Made by a program: the position numbers and the translations under genes. A stretch of 64,000 nucleotides of DNA from Candidatus Binatia bacterium. GTDB lineage: Bacteria > Desulfobacterota > Binatia > UBA12015. Below, piece after piece: positions 34,600-42,612 of the stretch. The notes beneath the pieces were generated by a model. The model searched no databases. It had not been told where the DNA came from and worked only from the letters and a program-made list of their open reading frames with translations. Each line of letters opens with the position of its first letter. Position 1 is the first letter of the stretch. The DNA is taken from assembly GCA_029243485.1 (NCBI GenBank), contig JAQWRY010000052.1, positions 124,001 through 188,000 of the forward strand. The letters run 5' to 3'.

Positions 34600-35217
34600 A
34601 TGGCTGCGCTCGCCAAAGCCGCCCCCGCGACACTGGCTGTGGAGGGGCCAACCATCGAGTCCCGCACGACGCGCCGCAAGCGCGCGACCGAGGCACGACT
34701 CCTCGACGCCGGGCTTCGCGTCTTCTGCGAGCGCGGCTACGACGCCACGACGACCGGCGAGATCGCACGCATCGCCGACGTCGCCGCCGGCACGTTCTAC
34801 CTCCACTTCGCGGACAAGAGGGCCCTCTACGAGCGACTCGCCGGGCGAGCCGCGCACGAGATGTTCGAACTCGCCGGCGACGCCCTCCGGCCCGACATGG
34901 AGAGTCTCGAGCGGATTGCGGTGGCCCTACGAATCGCTGCCGACTATTGGCGATCCGACCTCGACCGAGCGCGCCTGCTCCTCGAGGGCGGCCCTTCCCT
35001 CGGCAGCGATGGACACGTTCGCTTCGCCGACGAAATCGCGCAGGCATTGGCCGATGCCCCGGACATCGAGCGCCGTCCGGGTGCCAGCGCCCACTCCCTC
35101 GCGCTCCTCGCAGCCGGGATGGGGATCGAACTCGGCCGCCTCATCGTCGCTCGCCCGGAGGCACGCGACGAAGTGGACGACCTGATTCGGCTCGTCGGCG
35201 GCCTCTACCAGAGCTGA
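34600..35217 (+). CDS. TetR-family transcriptional regulator
   Basis: A 205-residue repressor-type protein. After a 20-residue flexible start, residues about 28-75 form the TetR helix-turn-helix (RLLDAGLRVF, then TTGEIARIADVAAGTFYLHFADK). The C-terminal helical domain would bind an effector such as an acyl-CoA. It starts nine bases after the di-iron gene, so the pair is likely co-transcribed and self-regulated through the palindromes at 33432-33460. It ends convergently, overlapping the EthD-like gene by 13 bases. Confidence 0.93.
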   Translation: MAALAKAAPATLAVEGPTIESRTTRRKRATEARLLDAGLRVFCERGYDATTTGEIARIADVAAGTFYLHFADKRALYERLAGRAAHEMFELAGDALRPDMESLERIAVALRIAADYWRSDLDRARLLLEGGPSLGSDGHVRFADEIAQALADAPDIERRPGASAHSLALLAAGMGIELGRLIVARPEARDEVDDLIRLVGGLYQS

Positions 35218-35993
35218 TCGCAGTAGGTGTCGGTGCCGACCACGGTCGGCAACCAAGGCGACGCGAACGTCACGCGAGCGAGCCCCGTCTCTTCGATGTC
35301 CGCGGAGAGCTTGCGGAACCGCTCCCACGTGTCGGCCGCCTTCGTGTCGACGAAGTAGAGCTGTAGATCCAGACGATCGACGTTCTCCACCTTCGGGATC
35401 ATCATGGGCGCGTCGCCCTGCGGGATTCCGGTCCAGACGGAGCAGTTCGCGATTGGTGAGCCCGCGAGAAAGCCGGGCAGGTACGATCCCCGAAACCACT
35501 CGTCGAACTTCTCCTGCGTCACGCCCCCGTTGCGCTCTACCGCAACGGAGACGAGCCCGTCGAAGCGATGGTCGAGCGCGAGAGCCAGGGGCACCGGGTC
35601 CGCGTCGCGGTACTCCACCCAGTCGTGGGTGTAGAGCAGCGTGTGGACGTGCGTGCGCTCATGGAAGCCGCGATCGTTCTGGTACAGCCAGTGCGCCTGC
35701 TTGTTGCCCCAGGAGTTCCAATCGTCATGGCGCCCCTCGTGCACCCAGTACATCGCGAGGAACGAACCGGCCTTCACCGTGGGCTGCGCGAGCGGACTCG
35801 GCTCCGGGAACCGAAGATTTTTCAACCCGCTAGTCGCGACCCAGCGACTGCCGGCAAAGAGCCACGGACCGATCATGCACCCGGCGTAGTAGTGGTCACG
35901 CTCGTACCAGCGGTTGTATTCCACCTCCTTGCCGCGGGCTGGATCCACGACGGTAAAGAGCATGCTGCCGACTTTGACCGGATCTTCCTTCAT
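35205..35993 (-). CDS. EthD-like two-domain ferredoxin-fold protein
   Basis: A 262-residue protein, cytoplasmic by lack of signal or helices. The opening VGSMLFTVVDPARG plus NRWYERDHYYAG, and a second copy-like stretch RFDGLVSVAVE plus FDEWFRGSYLPG at about 145-180, suggest two dimeric alpha-beta barrel (EthD/NIPSNAP-like) modules in tandem. Such proteins are often small monooxygenases, isomerases or heme-binding partners in aromatic and steroid catabolic operons. No function can be assigned from sequence. ATG 35993 follows GAGGA by five bases. It sits 21 bases after the P460-like gene on the same strand. Confidence 0.7.
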   Translation of the reverse strand: MKEDPVKVGSMLFTVVDPARGKEVEYNRWYERDHYYAGCMIGPWLFAGSRWVATSGLKNLRFPEPSPLAQPTVKAGSFLAMYWVHEGRHDDWNSWGNKQAHWLYQNDRGFHERTHVHTLLYTHDWVEYRDADPVPLALALDHRFDGLVSVAVERNGGVTQEKFDEWFRGSYLPGFLAGSPIANCSVWTGIPQGDAPMMIPKVENVDRLDLQLYFVDTKAADTWERFRKLSADIEETGLARVTFASPWLPTVVGTDTYCDQLW

Positions 35994-36014
35994 TGCGTCC
36001 TCGATCCGCTGAGG

Positions 36015-36569
36015 TCAGTTGCAGCGCGGATCGGCTTCTTGAAGCGCCGTGATCGTGGCATCGTCGATCGGCAACTCGATGCAGCCCCGGCCCTTCTCGC
36101 AAAGGAAATCGAAGTCCTTCGCCTCCAAGTGACAGTTGAAGCACTGACCGCCGAACATGTTGATGACCTCGTCGCGGCCTCGGACGTTGATCGACGTGCC
36201 CGAGGGCGTCACCGCGAGTTCGAAGTACTCCCAGTTGTTGTTGTTCGGATCGAACTCGGAGCCACGCTTCACCATCGCCTCGCCGGGGAACAGCTGGATG
36301 ATGGTCCCCACGGGGAACTGCTCACCTTTCTCCGGATCACGCGCGAGCGCGAGTGCCTCCTCGAGGAAGCCCAGCTTGTTCGTCACGCGGATGTTCCGCA
36401 CGCGCTCCCAGTCCTGAATGCAGTCGAAGTCATCCTCCGTCGCCTCGAAGTCCAGAGGCTCGGCGGGTGCCGCCAGGGAGGATCCCGACGAGGCCGAGTC
36501 GCCACAGGAAATCGCCACGCAAGCAAGAAAAGCGGCGCATGCCGTGATGAGGGCTCGTGAGTTCATCAT
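36015..36569 (-). CDS. cytochrome P460/c-type heme lipoprotein
   Basis: A 184-residue exported protein. Its signal peptide ends in a lipobox-like AISC with Cys22. Residues about 60-125 (FPVGTIIQLFPGEAMVKRG, then WEYFELAVTPSG) resemble cytochrome P460 cores. A single c-heme site, CFNCH (Cys143, Cys146, His147), follows near the C-terminus, where P460 proteins bind their cross-linked heme. P460s oxidise hydroxylamine or detoxify NO; homologues with unknown roles are common. GAGGAG precedes the first of two adjacent ATGs. It is the upstream member of a pair with the EthD-like gene. Confidence 0.75.
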   Translation of the reverse strand: MMNSRALITACAAFLACVAISCGDSASSGSSLAAPAEPLDFEATEDDFDCIQDWERVRNIRVTNKLGFLEEALALARDPEKGEQFPVGTIIQLFPGEAMVKRGSEFDPNNNNWEYFELAVTPSGTSINVRGRDEVINMFGGQCFNCHLEAKDFDFLCEKGRGCIELPIDDATITALQEADPRCN

Positions 36570-36721
36570 GTCGGGGTTCTCCTCGCTGGAGATGGAATCG
36601 CCCGTCGATGCTCCGGGGTCAACCTGATTTCCGATACGTCGGTGTGTCGGACCTATGGCCAGTTGAAACAGTCGGTTGCCGGGCTCATCCGGAGCAGGCT
36701 ACGACCTCCCTTGTGGATACC

Positions 36722-38287
36722 ATGGTCCGTGCCGAGACGCTCCCGGGTCTCCTCGCGGCGGCCGCCGACGCACACGGCAGCGCCACCGCGTTCCGATACC
36801 GCGACGAACAACTGACTTTCGCCGACTGGGAAGCCCTGTCGGCCCGACTCGCCGGTGCGCTCGCCGCCCGCGGGGTCGGCCGCGGCGACGTCGTCGCCCT
36901 CCTCCTCCCCACAACGCCGTTCTACAAGATCGCGTACCTGGCCGTCGCGCGGCGCGGGGCGATCACGACGGGAATCAACCTCCGGTATCGCCGCACCGAA
37001 ATCCGCCACATCCTCGAACGCTCCGGAGCCCGCGTCCTTGTCGCCGTCGAGAGCTCGTACGACACGGATTTCGTCGCAATGCTCGAGACGCTCCGGAGCG
37101 ATCTCCCGGCGCTGAAAGACACCCTGTGGCTTTCGGAGTCCGAGCTCAGGGCCGGCACCGCGGCCGCCACCGAAAGGCTGGCCGCCGACACCGAACCGGC
37201 TCGGGAGATCGCCGCAGAGGCGAGCGACGCGGCTACGATCGTCTTCACGAGCGGCACGACCGGCGTCCCGAAGGGCGCTTGGTACAAGCACGAGAACCTG
37301 ATCGCGCTGGCCGAGATCGAAACCCGTCGCTACCCGTCGGGCAGTCCGGCACCTACCCACCTCGTGACCGGGATCTCCTTTGCGCACGTCGGGTTCATGG
37401 CCCGGGCCGCCATCCCGATCGCGCATCACACCTGCACGATCATCCAGGACAGTTTCGACCCGGCCGAGGTCCTCGCGACGATCGAACGGGAACGCCTCAC
37501 CGACATTGGTGGCTTCCCCACCCAGGTCGTAATGCTTCTCGATCACCCCGATAGGCCCACGCGCGACCTGAGCTCGGTCGAATCTGTCCTGCTGGGCGGG
37601 GCACCGTCCACACCCGCGCTCATACGCAGGGTCCAAGAGACGTTCCAGTCTCGCGTGAGCGTACGCTACTCGTCGACCGAAATGGGAATCGGCACGGCAT
37701 CGCTCCAAGGCGACCCGCCCGACATCCTGGCGACCACCGTCGGCAAGCCGACCGAAGGTGTCGACCTCCGAATCATCGACGACGAAGGTCGACCGCTTCC
37801 CGCGGACCAGTACGGAGAAGTCATCGTCCGCTCGCCGGCGACGATGCGCGGCTACTGGCGCAACGACGAAGCGACTACCAAGACGATCGACGCCGACGGC
37901 TTCATTCACACCGGCGACATCGGCTCTCTCGACGCGGAGGGCTATCTCCGGCTTCGCGGCAGGCAGAGTGAGATGTACATCCGTGGTGGCTTCAACGTGT
38001 ACCCGGTTGAAACCGAGAGCCGCCTCGGGAAGCATCCGAAAGTCGCGCGCGCCGCCATCGTGGGCCGTCCCGACGACGTTCTCGGGGAGATCGGCTGGGC
38101 GTTCGTCGTACCCGCCAACCCAGCGGACCCTCCGGCCCTGCCCGAGCTTAGGTCGTGGGTGGGGGAAGAACTCGCCAGCTTCAAGCGCCCCGACGGCCTC
38201 ACCCTCGTCGACGACCTCCCCACGACGCCGATGTTCAAGATCGACAAGCGAGCGCTGCGCGGGCGACTCGACCGCGGCGAAATCTGA
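36722..38287 (+). CDS. acyl-CoA synthetase (AMP-binding, class I adenylate-forming)
   Basis: A 521-residue ANL-superfamily enzyme. The P-loop IVFTSGTTGVPKG, the YSSTEMG adenine motif, the IHTGDIG Asp, the hinge at RGRQSE and IRGGFNVYPVE are all present. In the C-terminal subdomain TPMFKIDKRALRG supplies the usual catalytic Lys. It activates a carboxylic acid to its CoA ester via an acyl-adenylate. ATG 36722 is preferred; an in-frame GTG at 36713 is possible. The acid is unknown; given the neighbours, a steroid side chain, branched or aromatic acid is plausible. A strong terminator follows. Confidence 0.92.
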   Translation: MVRAETLPGLLAAAADAHGSATAFRYRDEQLTFADWEALSARLAGALAARGVGRGDVVALLLPTTPFYKIAYLAVARRGAITTGINLRYRRTEIRHILERSGARVLVAVESSYDTDFVAMLETLRSDLPALKDTLWLSESELRAGTAAATERLAADTEPAREIAAEASDAATIVFTSGTTGVPKGAWYKHENLIALAEIETRRYPSGSPAPTHLVTGISFAHVGFMARAAIPIAHHTCTIIQDSFDPAEVLATIERERLTDIGGFPTQVVMLLDHPDRPTRDLSSVESVLLGGAPSTPALIRRVQETFQSRVSVRYSSTEMGIGTASLQGDPPDILATTVGKPTEGVDLRIIDDEGRPLPADQYGEVIVRSPATMRGYWRNDEATTKTIDADGFIHTGDIGSLDAEGYLRLRGRQSEMYIRGGFNVYPVETESRLGKHPKVARAAIVGRPDDVLGEIGWAFVVPANPADPPALPELRSWVGEELASFKRPDGLTLVDDLPTTPMFKIDKRALRGRLDRGEI

Positions 38288-38316
38288 GCCGTCCTCAGCC
38301 TGAGCCGTCACCCGAA

Positions 38317-38358
38317 CGAAAAAAGGCCCCAATGGCGCGAAGCCATCGGGGCCCTTTT
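38317..38358. terminator. bidirectional intrinsic terminator
   Basis: GGCCCC-A-ATGGC (38325-38336) pairs with GCCAT-C-GGGGCC (38342-38353) around a five-base loop. Six A precede and four T follow, so transcripts from the acyl-CoA synthetase gene and from the convergent secreted-protein gene can both end here. Confidence 0.85.
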
Positions 38359-38386
38359 CATCCCGGGAAGCCCGGGTCGCGTTTAA

Positions 38387-39166
38387 TCAGCTGCAGCTGT
38401 CGACGCCGGCGATCGGCAGAGGATCACCAGAGTTGCGAGCGCCTTCGCGGAGCTTCTCAACGCGGCAACCGCCGGACGGATCACGGATGACCGCGTACGT
38501 GTCGAGCTCGAACGGATCACCCGGCGAGCCGAAGTCCGCGACGCTGCCGCAGCACATCTCGAACCACACGTTCAGGGTGGCCTGCTTCGAGTGCTTGAAG
38601 GTGATGCCGTCGCGCGTGACGTCGATGCCTCGGGTGAGGTCGTCGACCGCATCCCAGTCGTGCAGGACCTTCAAGCTGCGCTGGTTCTTCGAGGCACAGT
38701 TTAGGGTCTGATCGACGCAGACGGTCGGCTTCACGTACTTGACCTTGAAGTCGGGTGACTGGCAGACCGGGAAGGCAGTCGCTGCCGCAACGCGAGCAGC
38801 GAGCACGGGGTCGATGGCCGCCAGGTCGCCGCAAGTATAGTCCGTGGCGCGCGCGGTTACGTGCTCGTACTCGATGCCGGTGTTGAGGTTCTTCTCGAGC
38901 GTTATGATTGCCTGCACCGACGCAGCTCCGTCGCCCTTCTTGACGATGATGCGTCCCTTGCCCGCATCCTGCTCGCCGGCGATCTTGAACGGGCAGCCCG
39001 TCCAACAAAGAGAAGCGTTCGGCGTCGGGTCGGGAACCGTTCCAAGGGGACCGCCCTTGAAGCGCTTCAGGTGGATCAACTCACAGGCGGGCGCTGCACT
39101 GGGCACCGCAAGCATTGCCGCGGCCACAACCACCGCTACGACGGTCAACAGGGTTCGCTTGAGCAC
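38387..39166 (-). CDS. exported hypothetical protein
   Basis: A 259-residue secreted protein. GTG 39166 is preferred over ATG 39181 because AGGAG sits about nine bases before the GTG and nothing precedes the ATG. A signal peptide covers about 1-25 and the mature chain begins with a Cys. There are about 12 Cys, mostly paired by spacing (SLCWTGCPF, CVDQTLNC, EMCCG), implying disulfides, and a beta-rich composition. I do not recognise a family. It stands alone behind an unusual upstream region with several inverted repeats. Confidence 0.75.
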   Translation of the reverse strand: MLKRTLLTVVAVVVAAAMLAVPSAAPACELIHLKRFKGGPLGTVPDPTPNASLCWTGCPFKIAGEQDAGKGRIIVKKGDGAASVQAIITLEKNLNTGIEYEHVTARATDYTCGDLAAIDPVLAARVAAATAFPVCQSPDFKVKYVKPTVCVDQTLNCASKNQRSLKVLHDWDAVDDLTRGIDVTRDGITFKHSKQATLNVWFEMCCGSVADFGSPGDPFELDTYAVIRDPSGGCRVEKLREGARNSGDPLPIAGVDSCS

Positions 39167-39190
39167 GACTTCTCTCCTCATTGGTGGGTT

Positions 39191-39373
39191 CTAGATGTGT
39201 TGGGAGATCGGGTGAATTCCCGATTCCCCGCCCTTGGCCACGCCTCCGCCCGAAGTCGTAGTCCTGCTTGATGTTGTAGTTTGTCGAGTCGTACCGCTGG
39301 CGATCAGGCAGGGACACGACGAACAAATGGCCTCGGGACGATCAGCGCCTCCGCACGGCCGAGTGTTCGACAT
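39191..39373 (-). CDS. possible small ORF with a perfect ribosome-binding site
   Basis: ATG 39373 stands five bases after AGGAGG and opens 60 codons (MSNTRPCGG..., CSSCPC). From about codon 20 onward the overlapping frame (TTG at 39326: DRQRYDSTNYNIKQDYDFG) has the better third-position GC. A single frameshift may therefore have broken a small gene. Either product is unrecognised. Confidence 0.3.
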   Translation of the reverse strand: MSNTRPCGGADRPEAICSSCPCLIASGTTRQTTTSSRTTTSGGGVAKGGESGIHPISQHI

Positions 39374-39391
39374 GTTGTCCTCCTAAACAAT

Positions 39392-39553
39392 TGTCCGAGT
39401 TGGACATCCAGGGGTCTTCTCAGGAGCAAAGGTAGCATCGCAACAGGGACTTGTGTCAACAGGGGAATCGAGGGCTCCATAAGGGCCCGGAATACCCCGC
39501 ATAGAATAACGGGGTTTCCCCAGCATCCGCCACCCAGCTTGACATAGTGTCAA
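39392..39553. promoter_or_regulatory. cluster of inverted repeats upstream of the secreted-protein gene
   Basis: Three short palindromes occur within 162 bases: TGTCC-GAGTT-GGACA (39392-39406), TTG-TGT-CAA (39451-39459) and the perfect TTGACA-TAG-TGTCAA (39539-39553). The last two share the CAA/TTG arms. They suit binding by one or more dimeric repressors. They lie between the MDR gene end and the minus-strand genes at 39373 and 39166. The rest of 39182-39618 holds nothing else I can support. Confidence 0.4.
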
Positions 39554-39618
39554 CTGCCGTCACAGCACTCCGAACGCTCGTCCGGGGTCATCTCGCGGGA
39601 TGACACCTCTAGGGCCGG

Positions 39619-40776
39619 TCAGGTGATGGCGGCGACCGACGCCGGCAGGTCCTTCGCAACGCGAATGATTGGAATGCCGGTCTGCGTGTTCAGATGCATC
39701 TCGTGCATCGCCCTCGGGAGATCCTCGAAACTGTAGATTTCCTTGTGGATCGTGGGTTTGAAGACGCTGCCGTAGAGCTCCGTCGCGGCCCCACACCCTG
39801 TGATCGTCTCGTAGTGGGTGTGATCGAGGGTCAGCTGCTTCACCGAAGCCCCCGCGGAGTCGTACTGAATGCCCTTGGCGAGCTGCCAACCGGCGCTCAC
39901 GTTCACACCCTGGCGCGCCGAGCACGCCACGCCGGCGGCGAACACGGGGCCGCGCAACATGTCGCAGACGACGTGCATCCCTATCCCACCGGTCAGGCTC
40001 TTCACCTCGCCGTTGAACGCCTTGACGTCATCGCGGCTGGAGAAGCGGTTGTAGGCCTTCTGATCGATGCCGGTGATGCCGAGTTCTTCGAGAGCGGCCC
40101 GCCGCTCGGGGCTACCCGAGCAGAAGTAGGCATTGTGGCCTTCATGCTTGGCCAGCATCAGGAAGAGCTCGGAGACGCCTCCGCCGAAGCCCAGGACGTT
40201 GATCTGAGCCAGATGCTCCCGCGCGACCTTCACGCGGAAGATGCCCAGGGCCCGGCGCCACAGGTGGTAGGCCGTCGGGGCGCGGAGCGGCAGGGCCGCG
40301 ATCTCCCAGAAGTTGAGACCGCAATCGAGAGGCGCGGCAATGAGCTGCCATTCGCCGACCACCGCCTCCTCACCGTACCAACCCGTGGATTCCGGCTGAT
40401 CGTACGCCCAGATCCGCAGGGGATATCCGAATTTGTCGGGGTCTCCGTTGCAGTGCGTGAGGGCGATGTCGCCAGGCTTGAACTTCGTGACCTCGCGACC
40501 GACTGCGACGACCTCGCCGACCGCGGAGTTCCCGGGATACATCTTGCCGCCCCGAGCCTTCGCAATGTTGACCGTATCCGCGAGAGCCGCGTGGTCGACG
40601 TTGTGCTCGGCCGAAACGGCCAGAATCCGCAGGTGCACGTCGGTAGGCCCGACCTCCGGAAGTTCGAGGGTGTCGAGGGCGACTACCCGGGAAATGTCGA
40701 CCTTGTCCAGATCGTCGTTTACACGGGCTCGCTCGGCGGCGACGGCATCAGCTGTGATCGCGTAGGCTTTGACCAT
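39619..40776 (-). CDS. MDR-superfamily (zinc-free) reductase
   Basis: A 385-residue medium-chain dehydrogenase/reductase. The GroES-like domain (about 30-190) has AVSAEHN where zinc alcohol dehydrogenases carry Cys-Gly-x-Asp, so catalytic zinc is absent. A Rossmann domain begins near 205 with VLGFGGGVSE, giving an NAD(P)H-binding glycine motif. The overall pattern and length recall crotonyl-CoA reductase and related enoyl-CoA or quinone reductases. It ends with the usual PRAMHEMHLN segment. ATG 40776 has no strong ribosome-binding site. Substrate unknown. Confidence 0.85.
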   Translation of the reverse strand: MVKAYAITADAVAAERARVNDDLDKVDISRVVALDTLELPEVGPTDVHLRILAVSAEHNVDHAALADTVNIAKARGGKMYPGNSAVGEVVAVGREVTKFKPGDIALTHCNGDPDKFGYPLRIWAYDQPESTGWYGEEAVVGEWQLIAAPLDCGLNFWEIAALPLRAPTAYHLWRRALGIFRVKVAREHLAQINVLGFGGGVSELFLMLAKHEGHNAYFCSGSPERRAALEELGITGIDQKAYNRFSSRDDVKAFNGEVKSLTGGIGMHVVCDMLRGPVFAAGVACSARQGVNVSAGWQLAKGIQYDSAGASVKQLTLDHTHYETITGCGAATELYGSVFKPTIHKEIYSFEDLPRAMHEMHLNTQTGIPIIRVAKDLPASVAAIT

Positions 40777-40822
40777 CCAGAGTGCCTACCATTGCGGCCG
40801 AAGCGCCTTCAATACTGCAAGA

Positions 40823-41539
40823 TCATCCTTCGACCCCAGCCTCTTTGATGGCCTTGGTCGCCAACCGGGCCACGAAGATCGTGACGACCAGGGCAGCCAC
40901 CGCCCCCAAGATCTGCACTAGGGTCCGGGCCTGATCCGCGTCTCCGGCCGTCGCGGCACCCGCCGCAGCCGTGCCGAGATAAACGTAGGCAAAGGTCCCC
41001 GGAATCATTCCGATGACGGAGGCGAGCACGTAGCCCGGCGTGCCGATGCCCGTGAGGCCGAACGCATAGTTGATGTAGGTGAACGGGAACACCGGAGCGA
41101 GACGGACGAGGAAGACGATCTTCGCACCCTCCTTCGAGATCGCTCGATCGAGCGCCGCGAACTTCGCGTTGCCTGCAGTCATCTTCTCCACGCGAGAACG
41201 CAGGAGCGTGCGAGCGAGCAGGAAGGAGAGCGTCGCGCCGACCGAGGCACCGACGACCACGACCCCCACGCCGACACCGACACCGTAGATCGCACCCGCG
41301 CCGAGCGTCAGCACGGAAGCGGGCACGAAGAGAACGACGCATATCGCGTAGCAGGCGGCGTACAAGACGTAGCCGGCCGGACCGAGGTCTCGGACGTAGT
41401 CCTGAAAGCTCTTCAGCCAGTCCGCGACCGGCAACGTCTGGAATACGACCACCAGTCCGGCCACGACGGCCAGCCCAATCAGGATCGGCCGCCACCGCGA
41501 CCGCGTGCTCTCTCCCGTAGTCTCTTCGGACTCCGCCAT
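40823..41539 (-). CDS. TVP38/TMEM64 (VTT/DedA-like) membrane protein
   Basis: A 238-residue inner-membrane protein with five to six helices. The core FVPASVLTLGAGAIYG, a re-entrant segment, and VFLVRLAPVFPFTYINYAFGLTGI match the VTT domain of TVP38/TMEM64 and DedA proteins. Recent work on that family points to undecaprenyl-phosphate or phospholipid translocation and membrane homeostasis. ATG 41539 with GGAGCGAGGG upstream is chosen over a longer frame. It follows the MDR gene's start by 46 bases on the same strand but need not be related. Confidence 0.88.
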   Translation of the reverse strand: MAESEETTGESTRSRWRPILIGLAVVAGLVVVFQTLPVADWLKSFQDYVRDLGPAGYVLYAACYAICVVLFVPASVLTLGAGAIYGVGVGVGVVVVGASVGATLSFLLARTLLRSRVEKMTAGNAKFAALDRAISKEGAKIVFLVRLAPVFPFTYINYAFGLTGIGTPGYVLASVIGMIPGTFAYVYLGTAAAGAATAGDADQARTLVQILGAVAALVVTIFVARLATKAIKEAGVEG

Positions 41540-41697
41540 GGTTGCACCCTCGCTCCGTTTACCCTCAGACGACCATCCAGGGTACAAAGACCCATGTCTA
41601 CAGAGGGAAGGTTCGTTGCAGCGACCGCTTTGTTGCAGCCGCGGTTACCCCTCGGTCTAGAAAGTGGCGACGGCACCGCCACGAACGCCCACGGCCG

Positions 41698-42612
41698 ATG
41701 CAGCGACTTCTGATCACGGGAATCTCCGGGGGGCAGGGGCGCCTCCTGACCCGACGACTCGCGGGCACGTGCGAGATCGTCGGCGTAGATCGTCGGACGT
41801 GGGATGAAAGACCTCAGGGAGTCGAGATCCACGAAGTCGATCTGCGAAGCCGCCACGTCGACGAACTCTTCCGACGGCTTCGGCCCGACGCCGTCGCCCA
41901 CCTTGGGCTGGTGCGACACCAGTTCGATGCCCACCTGCGGCACGACGTGAACGTGGTCGGCACGAAGCACCTGCTCGAATGCTGCGCCGAATACGGGGTC
42001 GACCGGGTCGTCGTCATGACCAGTTCGTACGTCTACGGAGCGCTCCCGGAGAACCCGTTCTACATGGACGAGGACACCGCCCTGAACGTGAGCCGGCACT
42101 ACCCGGAGATCCGCGACCTGGCGGAAGTCGACGCGCTCGCGACCGGATTCCTGTGGAGGTATCCCGAGATCGCGACAGCGATCCTGCGGCCGGTGAACAC
42201 GCTGGGGCGATCCGTCCACAGTTCGATCGGGGCGTACCTGAAACCGGACTACGTCCCGACGATCCTCGGCTTCGATCCCCTCCTGCAGTTCATCCACGAG
42301 CAGGATCTCACTGAATCCATCGTATCCGCCCTCGAGAGCCGCGTGCGCGGCGTCTTCAACATCGTCGGCCCCGGCGCCGTCCCGCTCTCGGTCGCCGTTC
42401 GCGAGACGGGCAGCACCGCAGTTCCGCTTCCCGAACCACTCGCCGTCTTTCTGCTCGACCGATTGTTCCGCTATGGCCTTTTCCCGGTCCCGGCCGACGC
42501 CGTCGACTTCGTGAAATACCCCTGCACGATCGACGGCCGACGATTCCAAGACGCGAGCGGATTCGAGCCGCTGCTCGGCCTCGAGGACACCTTGCGGAGC
42601 GTGCGAACGTGA
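41698..42612 (+). CDS. atypical NAD-dependent epimerase/dehydratase (extended SDR)
   Basis: A 304-residue extended SDR. The cofactor motif GISGGQG (8-14) and VVMTSSYVYG (about 115-124) are typical. At the catalytic dyad, however, Tyr125 is followed by Arg129 instead of Lys. Residues 160-290 form the variable substrate domain. Sugar-nucleotide epimerases and hydroxysteroid dehydrogenases both fall here; the loss of Lys makes normal chemistry uncertain. ATG 41698 begins the Rossmann strand directly. Its stop overlaps the acyltransferase start as GTGA, suggesting a coupled pair in lipid or cell-envelope metabolism. Confidence 0.82.
   Translation: MQRLLITGISGGQGRLLTRRLAGTCEIVGVDRRTWDERPQGVEIHEVDLRSRHVDELFRRLRPDAVAHLGLVRHQFDAHLRHDVNVVGTKHLLECCAEYGVDRVVVMTSSYVYGALPENPFYMDEDTALNVSRHYPEIRDLAEVDALATGFLWRYPEIATAILRPVNTLGRSVHSSIGAYLKPDYVPTILGFDPLLQFIHEQDLTESIVSALESRVRGVFNIVGPGAVPLSVAVRETGSTAVPLPEPLAVFLLDRLFRYGLFPVPADAVDFVKYPCTIDGRRFQDASGFEPLLGLEDTLRSVRT

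Noticed and set aside
36653-38332. 559-residue minus frame
   Set aside because: Mirror of the acyl-CoA synthetase gene; the plus frame carries all family motifs.
39539-39553. TTGACA read as a -35 box
   Set aside because: No -10 box lies at a suitable spacing on either strand; the palindrome is a better reading.
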